Source: Sinomicrobium kalidii
GTDB taxonomy: Bacteria; Bacteroidota; Bacteroidia; Flavobacteriales; Flavobacteriaceae
DNA: 64,000 nt
Assembly (NCBI RefSeq): GCF_021183825.1
Contig: NZ_CP089211.1
Coordinates: forward strand, 1,488,001 to 1,552,000
Direction: 5' to 3'
A model generated the notes under the pieces. That model saw nothing but the letters and a program-made list of their open reading frames with translations, made no database searches and was not told the origin of the DNA. The stretch's first letter is position 1. Each line of letters opens with the position of its first letter. The translations under genes were made by a program, and so were the position numbers. Of this stretch, positions 18,534 to 26,521 are shown piece after piece.

Positions 18534-20216
18534 ATGGCCAAGATTAAAAAATTAAATGATAAGAGTTTAGTAATGGAAACAGCAAAAATTAAAAGGTTTA
18601 TCGCCTTTGTTATTATTTTATCTACCTGCATTTGCTGTGGTAATACAAATGCCGAAAGGAATTCGAAAAGTACGGATGAAAAAAAAAGGAGAGAAAGTCC
18701 CAATATTTTATTTGTTATTTCTGATGACCAGTCCTATCCACATGCCTCTGTATATGGAGAAAAATGGATAAAAACCCCTGCTTTTGACAGGGTTTCCAGG
18801 GAAGGGGTTCTTTTCACGAATGCTTTTGCTGCTTCTCCCGGATGCAGTCCGAGCAGGGCGGCAATCCTGACAGGCATGAACGATTGGCAACTAGAAGATG
18901 CAGGAACACATGCGAGTGAATTTCCTTTGGATTATACTGTTTTCCCCGATATTCTTGAAAAAATGGGATATAAAGCCGGGTATACCGGAAAAGGTTGGGG
19001 GCCGGGTAATTGGAAAATCAGTGGGAGAAAACGAAATCCTGCCGGGGAGGCTTACAACAAGAAAAAAAATAATCCTCCCACCAAAGGAATAAGTACGAAC
19101 GATTATTCAGAAAATTTTAATGATTTCCTGGCTAAAAAAAAGGATGATGAACCGTTCTGCTTCTGGTTTGGGGCACATGAACCGCATCGGGGATTTGAAA
19201 AGGGATCAGGATTAAAAGCGGGTAAAGATATTGAGGAAGTAACCGTACCTGCATTTCTACCCGATGATCCCACGGTCAGAGAAGACCTGTTGAATTATGC
19301 CCTGGAAATAGAGTGGTTTGATCAACACCTCGGAAAAATTTTGGAGAAACTGGAAGAAACAGGTGAATTGGAAAATACGATCATCGTGGTTACCTCTGAT
19401 AATGGAATGGCTTTTCCCAGAGCTAAGTCCAATACATACGAATATGGGATCCATGTGCCCTTAGCTATAATGTGGGGTAATCAAATAGAAGGAGGAAGGA
19501 TCGTTGACGACCCTGTTAGCCTTATAGATATTGCACCCACCTTTTTAGAAGCGGTATCAGTTGAAGGGGGTGGGGATATTTCAGGGAAGTACGCTATGGA
19601 AGGGAAGAGTCTGATGAACCTGCTTATGAATGATAATGAAGAGGCGGAACCGTATCCTGTAAGAAGGGCGGCTTTCGCCGCAAGAGAAAGACATTCCAGC
19701 TCTCGGTGGAATAATTTAACTTATCCGCAGCGGGCCATTCGTACAGAAGGCTTTCTGTATATCAGGAATTTTAAACCGGAAAGATGGCCTGCCGGTGCTC
19801 CGCAAAAATATGAATCTGATGGAACACTGGGGCCTGAACATGGAGGCTATCATGATATTGATGCATCACCAACCTTTGATTTTATGCTGGAGCACCGAAA
19901 TGATTCAGAGATCCGACCTTTCTTTGAAATGGCTGTTGGAAAAAGGCCCGCGGAAGAACTTTATGATATTAAAAATGATCCTTATTGCTTAGTTAACCTG
20001 GCCGGGGAGCAAAATTTTGAAGAGGAACTTTTGGAGCATAGAAGGGCTTTGGGTAGTTACCTTATGCAAACCAATGATCCGAGGGTTACCGGAAATGGTG
20101 ATATTTATGAAACTTATATTCGATATTCCTTTATGAGAAAATTTCCAAAACCAGATTGGCTTCAAAATGATTCTTTAGCACGTATACGCATACCTCCAAA
20201 TAAATTAAAAAAATGA
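18534..20216 (+). CDS. Family S1 sulfatase, N-sulfoglucosamine sulfohydrolase-like, exported
   Basis: The formylglycine motif CSPSR begins at residue 104 counted from ATG 18534, the metal-binding Asp pair ISDDQ is at about 64-65, and TSDNGMAFP supplies the later Asp-Asn. The order of FLPDDPTVREDLLNYALEIE, WFDQHLGKIL and a DNG-x2-FP motif resembles heparan N-sulfatase-type enzymes (SulfAtlas S1_8-like), a group that in marine bacteria also includes polysaccharide sulfatases. A signal sequence follows the ATG at 18573 (residue 14), so translation may start there. The 560-residue length is normal. It needs a formylglycine-generating enzyme encoded elsewhere. The neighbours suggest a sulfated, uronic-acid-containing substrate. 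Confidence 0.9.
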   Translation: MAKIKKLNDKSLVMETAKIKRFIAFVIILSTCICCGNTNAERNSKSTDEKKRRESPNILFVISDDQSYPHASVYGEKWIKTPAFDRVSREGVLFTNAFAASPGCSPSRAAILTGMNDWQLEDAGTHASEFPLDYTVFPDILEKMGYKAGYTGKGWGPGNWKISGRKRNPAGEAYNKKKNNPPTKGISTNDYSENFNDFLAKKKDDEPFCFWFGAHEPHRGFEKGSGLKAGKDIEEVTVPAFLPDDPTVREDLLNYALEIEWFDQHLGKILEKLEETGELENTIIVVTSDNGMAFPRAKSNTYEYGIHVPLAIMWGNQIEGGRIVDDPVSLIDIAPTFLEAVSVEGGGDISGKYAMEGKSLMNLLMNDNEEAEPYPVRRAAFAARERHSSSRWNNLTYPQRAIRTEGFLYIRNFKPERWPAGAPQKYESDGTLGPEHGGYHDIDASPTFDFMLEHRNDSEIRPFFEMAVGKRPAEELYDIKNDPYCLVNLAGEQNFEEELLEHRRALGSYLMQTNDPRVTGNGDIYETYIRYSFMRKFPKPDWLQNDSLARIRIPPNKLKK

Positions 20217-20235
20217 TTAACTTAAAATAAACCTG

Positions 20236-21342
20236 ATGTCTAAAAACACCTTATTATTAGTATTAGCCATATGTTCTTTTCATTTTCTGTTTGCTCAACA
20301 GGATCCGCTGTCAAATTTTCCGGAAGGATCAGCACCGAAAGAAGTAGGTAAGCGTTTAGCCTATCATTTTGTAGGCAGCAGACATGAACTTTACGCAGGA
20401 AGATGGATGCACTATGCAAGCGTATGTGCCTGGAACGGTGCCCTCGACTACGCACTGAAAACGAATGACCAAAAACTCATCGGTTTGCTACAGGACAAGT
20501 TCGAGCCATTTTTCACGTATGAAAAAGCATTATTGCCCCCAATGAACCATGTCGATTACAATATGTTCGGCAGCCTGGCGCTGAAGCTTTACCAGATCAC
20601 AAAAGACGAGCGCTATCGGGAAATGGGATTAGCCTATGCCGATACACAATGGGAAGTGCCCGGCAATGCAAAAGCGGAAGAAAAAGCCTGGGCAGAAAAA
20701 GGTTTTTCCTGGCAGACACGCCTATGGATCGATGACATGTATATGATTACCGTGGTACAGAGTGAAGCATATAAGGTTACCGGAGACAGGAAATACCTTG
20801 ATCGCGCAGCCAGGGAAATGGTGATGTACCTCGATGAGTTACAGCGTCCTAACGGCCTGTTTTATCACGCACCTGACGTGCCTTACTATTGGGCACGCGG
20901 CGACGGCTGGATGGCAGTCGGTATGTCAGATTTGTTACGTATGATGCCTAAAGACCACAAAGACTGTCCGCGTATTATGAAAGGTTATCTGAAGATGATG
21001 AAAAGCCTGAAAAACTATCAGCAGCCAAGTGGTATGTGGAATCAATTGATTGATGAACCCACATTCTGGGCGGAAACCTCCGGAACGGCGATGTTTACCT
21101 ATGCTTTTGTTGTTGGGGTACAGGAAGGTTGGCTTGATGCCAAAGAATATGCAACTACTGCACGCAAGGGATGGTTGGCCATGGTCCCGTATATTGACCA
21201 ACGCAACAATGTCACGGAGGTCTGTATAGGTACCGGCAAAAAGAACGACCAACAGCATTATTACAACCGTCCACGTAATCCGGGGGATCTTCACGGACAA
21301 GCGCCTTATCTTTGGTGTGCCGCTGCATTGGTAGAAAATTAG
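20236..21342 (+). CDS. GH105 unsaturated uronyl (rhamnogalacturonyl-type) hydrolase
   Basis: The 368-residue protein has a signal peptide (SFHFLFAQQ) and the (alpha/alpha)6-barrel motifs of GH105: VDYNMFGSLALKLYQIT, KGFSWQTRLWIDDMYMI with the catalytic-type Asp, YYWARGDGWMAVGMSDLL, and SGTAMFTYAF. The final DLHGQAPYLW is typical of members from Bacteroidota polysaccharide loci. GH105 removes the unsaturated uronic acid that lyases leave at the non-reducing end. No lyase lies in view. The base composition from about 20.3 kb is less AT-rich than the susC-susD-sulfatase genes before it, so it may have joined the locus separately. Confidence 0.9.
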   Translation: MSKNTLLLVLAICSFHFLFAQQDPLSNFPEGSAPKEVGKRLAYHFVGSRHELYAGRWMHYASVCAWNGALDYALKTNDQKLIGLLQDKFEPFFTYEKALLPPMNHVDYNMFGSLALKLYQITKDERYREMGLAYADTQWEVPGNAKAEEKAWAEKGFSWQTRLWIDDMYMITVVQSEAYKVTGDRKYLDRAAREMVMYLDELQRPNGLFYHAPDVPYYWARGDGWMAVGMSDLLRMMPKDHKDCPRIMKGYLKMMKSLKNYQQPSGMWNQLIDEPTFWAETSGTAMFTYAFVVGVQEGWLDAKEYATTARKGWLAMVPYIDQRNNVTEVCIGTGKKNDQQHYYNRPRNPGDLHGQAPYLWCAAALVEN

Positions 21343-21431
21343 TTTGAAATGGAACAGGTCCTAAAACCTTTTGACTTCTGTAGCCTTATCCAATCTGTAG
21401 GTTTCCCTATTGTGGAGTAAGGTTACAGAAG

Positions 21432-21720
21432 TGCTAGCCAATTTTATACATAAGGAAGCAGATCATATGAGATCGTACTAAAGGTTGCTATGCGTGAGGT
21501 TATACATAATCATACCAAAAGAGAGATTTCCAACCTTCTACCTAACGACGGAGAAACTGTTGAATAGCAGGTTGGGCCTTTTGAGCGGGAACATGCTGTA
21601 TGGGTGGGGTACAACAGATGGAAAATAGTGTGGTCAACAGAGGCTAATGAGGTAGTGTATAAGGTATCGTCTATACCTGATCTTCACTTGAGTACTGCGC
21701 AAACGAGTGGCTATGGTTAA
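21432..21720 (+). mobile_element. Probable group II intron 5' fragment (plus orientation), no reverse transcriptase
   Basis: No protein is encoded. The stretch begins with GTGCT, near the GUGYG consensus of group II intron 5' ends, directly after an imperfect hairpin (ACTTCTGTAGCCTTAT with its near complement GTAAGGTTACAGAAGT, roughly 21370-21433). It then has a stem CCAACCT/AGGTTGG like the early domain I stem of known introns, a GGGGTACAAC stretch, TATAAGGTAT and a late ACTGCGCAAACGAGTGG region, in the same order as domain I of LtrB-type introns by memory. Sequence after about 21720 no longer resembles an intron and no domain V was found. It looks like a 5' remnant. Covariance-model search would settle it. 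Confidence 0.45.
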
Positions 21721-21818
21721 AATCGTTTGCAAAACACTGTAAAAGACTCGTTTACCTCCTCACTAACACTCGTTTTCTTTTTGGATTTACAGTAAAGAAT
21801 TTGCTCAAATCGGACTAT

Positions 21819-21938
21819 CCACCCCCCAAAGGAGGTGGCTTTTCGCCCGATTTGTGGCTTCGCCACCACAAATTCTAATCAAATAAAATACGTATTCAGG
21901 CGTAGCCATAAGAACATGACCACCACCTGAGGTGGTGG
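21819..21938. repeat. Cluster of three short palindromes
   Basis: Three hairpins follow closely: CCACCCCC/GGAGGTGG around 21819-21838 (one mismatch), TTTGTGG/CCACAAA at 21851-21857 and 21866-21872, and a perfect CCACCACC/GGTGGTGG at 21920-21927 and 21931-21938. They lie between the two intron fragments. Such spaced hairpins can be remnants of insertion sequence ends or of terminators. No transposase gene is near, so the origin is open. Confidence 0.5.
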
Positions 21939-21954
21939 GTTTCTAAGTTATACT

Positions 21955-22450
21955 AAAATAAAGTCCCTTCCCTATGATCGGTTTTGTTGTCCAACAAATA
22001 TTTGGTAATATGGGCTTCTCCGACTTCTGTACATCCCCTCGCTTACTTCGCTATGCTTATAAAACAAGGTTTTAAGTGGTCAGCTTGAATGTACAGACCT
22101 CCCCAGTTCCGCACTGTTCCATCTATCATCACGCCATCCCTATGACTCCGATAGTTTACAAGTTTTCCCCGATTGTTGATCCAACTTGTATGGCAGGGTT
22201 CGCGTACGTCAACACACTCCCCAAATCTACGGTTACACATCTCGAAGCTAATATTAGGTGTACACCTGAACATTACGGCTTGATGATTTGAAAGAACGAA
22301 GCTTCAGTTCACTACCTCACGGTAATTCCTGTTCGTTTTTCTTCCGGGTGAACAGTCAATTGCCCGGATAGGATTTTCACCTACTGGAATAGTGCAGCGG
22401 CTGGGCGAACCAACGGTTTGCGACTATGCACAGTGGCGGTTTTTACGCAC
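21955..22450 (-). mobile_element. Group II intron 5' fragment (minus orientation), no reverse transcriptase
   Basis: On the minus strand the stretch starts at 22450 with GTGCGTAAAAACCGCCACTG, an exact GTGCG intron 5' end. It continues with GCACTATTCCAGTAGGTGAA, GTTCACCCGG, CTATCGG, AACAGTGCGGAACTGGGGAG and CAGAAGTCGGAGAAGCCCAT, the order of domains I to IV start in bacterial group II introns that carry a maturase. The end before 21955 (AGGGAAGGGAC) is where the maturase gene normally begins, but no reverse transcriptase and no domain V or VI follow. The short open frame at 22043-22273 is part of this structured RNA and not a gene. The element is a truncated remnant. Confidence 0.75.
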
Positions 22451-22553
22451 TGACTTTTCGGTTTGGTACTGACGATAAATTTATGGAAATCACTTTGGAT
22501 TAAGTATTTAAACCGCTATTTTTTATATACCGTTATTAGCGGTAATAATTTTT

Positions 22554-23465
22554 TCAATTAAATGATGCTCTGAATTGCAATGGTGTTTGTTGCGTATTCT
22601 TCTTAAACATAGTACTGAAAGATTGTGGGTATTCAAATCCCAAACCATAAGCGATTTCCTTTATGCTTAAATTAGTTGTGGAAAGCAGTCCTTTCGCTCT
22701 TTCAACTATGGACTCTTGAATATGCGCCTGCGCATTTCTGCCAGTAGCATTTTTCAATAGATCACTCAAATAACTAGGAGAAACATTGAGTTTTTCTGCA
22801 AAAAAGTTGACCGTTGGAACGCCCAATAGTGTAGCATCACTTTTTAGGTACGCATCTATTAATTCTTCCATTTTTACCACTATGCCATTATTTACGGAAC
22901 TTCGCGTCAGAAATTGCCTGTTGTAAAAACGCTTTGCGTAATTGAGAGGCAGGTCAATGTACGAAACTATCAAATCCTGACTGTAATGGTCAATGTTATT
23001 TTTTAGTTCAGCCTGCATTTGATGCATAAGGGACATAATAACATTATCCTCTTTTTCAGAAAGGTGAAGCGCTTCTGCTGTAGAATAAGAGAAGAATCCG
23101 TAATTACCAATATTCTTTCCTAATTCATAATGCCGTATAAGGTCAGGTTTAAAAACCATCATATATCCTGACACGGGGTCATCTGTAGGATTTGTGACAG
23201 AAAAGATTTGACCTGGTTTGGTAAAACTCATAACGCCCTCATCAAAATCATAATGACCTTGTCCGTACCGAAACTTGCCTGAAGCACCTTTTTTAATCGC
23301 CACACAATAGAAATCATAATAAAAGCTGCTCCAAATTTCATTAGAATCAAATTTTAAAGTCTCAAAATCAATCACACTAATCAAAGGATGATGAGGTTTT
23401 GGTAAGTTGAACAACTTATGAAGTTCAGATATGGATTCAATTTTATACGGAACAGCTTTTTTCAT
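22554..23465 (-). CDS. AraC-family transcriptional regulator
   Basis: The start at 23465 (protein begins MKKAVPYKIES, about 303 residues) is preferred because it lies one base past the stop of the dehydrogenase gene upstream; a longer frame would run back into that gene. The C-terminal DNA-binding domain has LSIKEIAYGLGFEYPQSFS and TMFKKNTQQTPLQFR, the AraC signature. The N-terminal part resembles a cupin-type sensing domain. Tight coupling to the dehydrogenase gene suggests one transcript and a shared role. Confidence 0.88.
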   Translation of the reverse strand: MKKAVPYKIESISELHKLFNLPKPHHPLISVIDFETLKFDSNEIWSSFYYDFYCVAIKKGASGKFRYGQGHYDFDEGVMSFTKPGQIFSVTNPTDDPVSGYMMVFKPDLIRHYELGKNIGNYGFFSYSTAEALHLSEKEDNVIMSLMHQMQAELKNNIDHYSQDLIVSYIDLPLNYAKRFYNRQFLTRSSVNNGIVVKMEELIDAYLKSDATLLGVPTVNFFAEKLNVSPSYLSDLLKNATGRNAQAHIQESIVERAKGLLSTTNLSIKEIAYGLGFEYPQSFSTMFKKNTQQTPLQFRASFN

Positions 23466-23466
23466 A

Positions 23467-24306
23467 CTATTTTTGTTCAAAATCAGTAGATAAAGATAAG
23501 GTTTTCCATTGTTCCATTTCTTCCTTTTCGTTTTTACGAACTTCAAGAATGGCATTATAACTATCAGAACCTAAAGGAAGATGCAAAGGAGGATTCGGCA
23601 TTTCTGCAAGTTTACGTACTGCCTCTGCTAATTTTTCAGGGTCCCCCAATTGTTTGCCATCGAATCCCGTAAACTGTTCTACCTGCATGTCTAAATTATA
23701 GGCGTCAATTTTATGTTGCGCAACATTGAGCGTGTCCTCATTCATGAAATTTGTGCGGAAGGTTCCTGGGGCCAAGATGGTCACTTTAATGCCAAACGGC
23801 GCAACTTCTTGAGCCAACGCTTCCGATAACCCTATAACTGCGTATTTTGAAGCACTATAGCTTCCATTGCCCGGATAGCTCATATAACCCATCATAGAAG
23901 CAGTGTTGATGATATGCCCCGATTGTTGCCTGCGTAAATGTGGCAAAACGTTTCTGATGATATGGGTCATTGCAAAAACATTGACATCCATTGTTTTTCT
24001 AAACTCGGCATCACTTATTTCTTCGATATTCCCCAACAAGTTATATCCTGCATTATTGACCACAACATCTATTTGTCCAAATTTATCGATGCCTTCTGAA
24101 ATAGCATTTTCAATAGCTGTCTCATTGGTGATGTCCAATTTTATTGGGAGCAATTTTCCCTTGTGTTCTTCAATTTTTTCTAAAAGTGTGTCCGTATTTC
24201 GAGAAGTTGCAATGACTTTATCGCCATTATTCAAAACTGCTTTTGTAATTGCAAATCCCATTCCTTTAGAGGCTCCGGTAATCAACCAAACTTTTTGTGT
24301 ACTCAT
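23467..24306 (-). CDS. Short-chain dehydrogenase/reductase (classical SDR)
   Basis: The Rossmann motif TGASKGMG is near the N-terminus, the NNAGYN motif follows, and the active-site Ser-Tyr-Lys set is seen in INTASMMGYMS and YSASKYA. The cofactor-binding TGxxxGxG pattern fits NAD(P)H-dependent reductases; the substrate is unknown. The start at 24306 (MSTQKVW) is chosen over the ATG at 24324, because a TAGTTTTG promoter box at 24322-24329 would overlap that longer start. The gene is followed by the AraC gene after one base. Confidence 0.9.
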   Translation of the reverse strand: MSTQKVWLITGASKGMGFAITKAVLNNGDKVIATSRNTDTLLEKIEEHKGKLLPIKLDITNETAIENAISEGIDKFGQIDVVVNNAGYNLLGNIEEISDAEFRKTMDVNVFAMTHIIRNVLPHLRRQQSGHIINTASMMGYMSYPGNGSYSASKYAVIGLSEALAQEVAPFGIKVTILAPGTFRTNFMNEDTLNVAQHKIDAYNLDMQVEQFTGFDGKQLGDPEKLAEAVRKLAEMPNPPLHLPLGSDSYNAILEVRKNEKEEMEQWKTLSLSTDFEQK

Positions 24307-24321
24307 AATTTTTGTTTTTAA

Positions 24322-24329
24322 CAAAACTA
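24322..24329 (-). promoter_or_regulatory. Bacteroidota -7 box (TAGTTTTG) upstream of the SDR-AraC pair
   Basis: On the minus strand the 8 bases TAGTTTTG fit the TAnnTTTG consensus. They end about 16 bases before the ATG at 24306, leaving a very short leader. A TTG lies further upstream, about 26 bases away, which is more than usual for the -33 element. Confidence 0.5.
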
Positions 24330-24840
24330 CAAGGCATACAGATTTAGAAAGTTTTCAAATTAAGGATAAGCGTGTTTAAATTCAAGATTTCAGTTGATTT
24401 GTCTTATTACCGCTGCAAGTGTATTGACCAAGTATGACAAAATTCAATAATGTTTGGCTGGGATTTATGGCAGTTAAGAAATAGAGGGGGGTATAAAGCA
24501 GAAGATTTTGAAAAGTTTAAAATCATATAGAAATAAGTGCTATGAGTGCTGAAATTTGAATATTTTTAAAATATAATTTTGGTTGGGGCTTTGAAAGATG
24601 TACTGTAATAATGGAAGTTTTTCTGTCCCAAATTCATTCTATTTTTGGGACAGTGTAAACATGAAATTAAGGTAAATAATAGCCGGGATTAACTTTTGTA
24701 ATATCCTTGAACTCTAAAAAACATCAATTAGCATCAAATCATATTGCATAGTCCACAACTTTTGGGATTGATCCGCAAAATGTTGTATCTATGTTGTATC
24801 CAAGGAGAAAAAACAGTAAAAAACACCTGATTTAAAATAA
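24330..24840. other. Gene-free AT-rich stretch with one inverted and one direct repeat
   Basis: No gene is seen. An inverted repeat CTGTCCCAAA (24623-24632) with TTTGGGACAG (24644-24653) forms an 11-base-loop hairpin. A direct repeat TGTTGTATC occurs at 24781-24789 and 24792-24800, just beyond the 3' end of the tRNA gene. Confidence 0.5.
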
Positions 24841-24869
24841 AAAAACCGAAGATTTCTCTTCGGTTTTTT
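24841..24869 (-). terminator. Intrinsic terminator after tRNA-Leu
   Basis: A perfect stem AAAACCGAAGA / TCTTCGGTTTT with a T-run lies immediately downstream of the tRNA on the minus strand. The stem is symmetric with A- and T-rich sides, so it could end transcripts in both directions. Confidence 0.85.
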
Positions 24870-24870
24870 G

Positions 24871-24952
24871 TGCGGCTGAAGGGAGTCGAACCCCCACGCC
24901 TTTCGGCACTTGATCCTAAGTCAAGCATGTCTACCAGTTCCATCACAGCCGC
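24871..24952 (-). tRNA. tRNA-Leu, anticodon UAG
   Basis: The minus-strand sequence has the acceptor pair GCGGCTG/CAGCCGC, an A discriminator, the D-arm GGAACTGGTAGACATG, an anticodon stem CTTGA/TCAAG enclosing a CTTAGGA loop (anticodon TAG, bases 24916-24918), a short class II variable arm (GTGCCGAAAGGCGT) and a T-arm with GGTTCGACTCC. The 82-nt length fits tRNA-Leu. CCA is not encoded. Confidence 0.95.
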
Positions 24953-25037
24953 AAATGGATACATTTCTGTATCGGGGTGCAAATATAGCTTATTTTTCGA
25001 AAAATAAACTCCCTCTTTTTAAAAAATATCTTTTTCG

Positions 25038-25045
25038 TACTTTTG
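25038..25045 (+). promoter_or_regulatory. Bacteroidota -7 box (TACTTTTG) before the M20 dipeptidase
   Basis: TACTTTTG fits TAnnTTTG and lies 27 bases before the ATG at 25073. No clear TTG is seen at the -33 position. Confidence 0.5.
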
Positions 25046-25072
25046 GTTTTATTATAAAAGTTATTCGACTTC

Positions 25073-26473
25073 ATGGAAGATATTTCATCATACGTTCAGA
25101 AAAACAAAGAACGCTTTATTGAAGAATTGTTTGAACTCCTCAAGATCCCCTCCGTAAGTGCCGATCCCGCTTTTTCACAGGATGTACTGAATACTGCCGA
25201 AGCTGTAAAGGAAAGTCTTTTACAGGCGGGATGTAACCACGCAGAGGTCTGTGACACCCCGGGCTACCCCATTGTTTACGGAGAAAAAATTATCGATCCG
25301 CAACTGCCGACTGTACTGGTCTACGGCCATTATGATGTGCAACCTCCTGATCCTGTGGAACTATGGGAAAGCGGACCGTTTGATCCTGTGATCAAAAAAA
25401 CGGAGATTCATCCCGAAGGTGCCATTTTTGCCAGGGGGTCCTGTGATGACAAGGGACAGATGTACATGCACGTAAAGGCCCTCGAATATATGGTAAAGAA
25501 CAATGTACTTCCCTGTAACGTGAAATTTATGATCGAAGGTGAAGAAGAAGTCGGTTCGGAAAGTCTGGGATGGTTTATAGAACGCAACCAGGAAAAGCTG
25601 AAAAACGATGTTATCCTTATTTCCGATACGGGGATGATAAGCAATACCCAGCCTTCAATAACCACCGGTTTACGGGGATTGAGTTACGTAGAGGTAGCAG
25701 TCACCGGCCCAAACCGCGACCTGCATTCCGGTTTATATGGCGGCGGCGTAGCCAATCCCATCAATATTCTGACCAAAATGATCGCCTCCCTCCACGATGA
25801 AAATAACCATATTACAATTCCCGGTTTTTATGACAGGGTAGAGGATATTTCTGCGGAAGAACGTTCAGAAATGGCAAAAGCCCCTTTTTCCCTGGAAAAG
25901 TATAAAAATACCCTCGACATTGATGATGTTTACGGGGAAAAAGGATATACGACCAATGAACGGGGTTCCATTCGCCCGACACTGGACGTGAACGGGATAT
26001 GGGGCGGATATACCGGGGAAGGTGCCAAAACCGTTATCCCGTCCAAAGCCTATGCCAAAATATCCATGCGGCTGGTACCCGACCAGGACTGGATGGAAAT
26101 CACGAAATTGTTTAAAGACCATTTTGAAAGTATCGCACCGAAAGGCGTTAAGGTCGAAGTTAAACCACACCACGGCGGGCAGGCCTATGTGACTCCCATT
26201 GACAATATCGGTTATCAGGCTGCCAGTAAAGCATATACCGATACTTTTGGCGTAACACCCATTCCGCAACGAAGCGGAGGAAGCATCCCCATTATTTCAC
26301 TGTTCGAAAAAGAACTGAAAAGCAAAACCATCCTGATGGGCTTCGGACTGAATACGGATGCCATACATTCGCCAAACGAACACTTCGGAATTTTCAACTA
26401 CCTGAAAGGGATTGAAACCATTCCCCTGTTTTACAAATACTTTGCGGAATTACACAATTCCAATCCCGATTAA
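25073..26473 (+). CDS. M20-family dipeptidase
   Basis: The 466-residue protein shows the M20 metal-binding motif YGHYDVQPPDPVELWES near residues 90-105, the ARGSCDDKGQ segment, and the catalytic Glu segment IEGEEEVGSESLG near 160. The family removes single residues from dipeptides in the cytoplasm with two zinc ions. No signal peptide is present. The end faces the D-hydroxyproline dehydrogenase gene. Being next to a hydroxyproline operon it might free hydroxyproline from dipeptides, but it is on the other strand and has its own promoter, so this is only a suggestion. Confidence 0.92.
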   Translation: MEDISSYVQKNKERFIEELFELLKIPSVSADPAFSQDVLNTAEAVKESLLQAGCNHAEVCDTPGYPIVYGEKIIDPQLPTVLVYGHYDVQPPDPVELWESGPFDPVIKKTEIHPEGAIFARGSCDDKGQMYMHVKALEYMVKNNVLPCNVKFMIEGEEEVGSESLGWFIERNQEKLKNDVILISDTGMISNTQPSITTGLRGLSYVEVAVTGPNRDLHSGLYGGGVANPINILTKMIASLHDENNHITIPGFYDRVEDISAEERSEMAKAPFSLEKYKNTLDIDDVYGEKGYTTNERGSIRPTLDVNGIWGGYTGEGAKTVIPSKAYAKISMRLVPDQDWMEITKLFKDHFESIAPKGVKVEVKPHHGGQAYVTPIDNIGYQAASKAYTDTFGVTPIPQRSGGSIPIISLFEKELKSKTILMGFGLNTDAIHSPNEHFGIFNYLKGIETIPLFYKYFAELHNSNPD

Positions 26474-26497
26474 ATCACAACTGAATAACAATACCGC

Positions 26498-26521
26498 AAG
26501 GGTACAAGATTTTGTACCCTT
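26498..26521. terminator. Hairpin between convergent dipeptidase and FAD dehydrogenase genes
   Basis: AAGGGTACAA at 26498-26507 and TTGTACCCTT at 26512-26521 form a perfect 10-bp stem with a 4-base loop in the 46-base convergent gap. It overlaps the stop codon of the minus-strand gene. No long T-run is present, so it may act as a bidirectional terminator of weak type. Confidence 0.6.

Noticed and set aside
22043..22273. A 76-codon frame on the minus strand
   Set aside because: It falls inside the conserved structured RNA of a group II intron and is a known kind of false gene call.
24871..24952. tRNA-Leu as integration site of an island covering 8-24.7 kb
   Set aside because: No repeat of the tRNA 3' end was found at the far end and no integrase is present, so the claim was not made.
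24734..24982. An 82-codon frame over the tRNA gene
   Set aside because: It is read through tRNA-Leu and its terminator.
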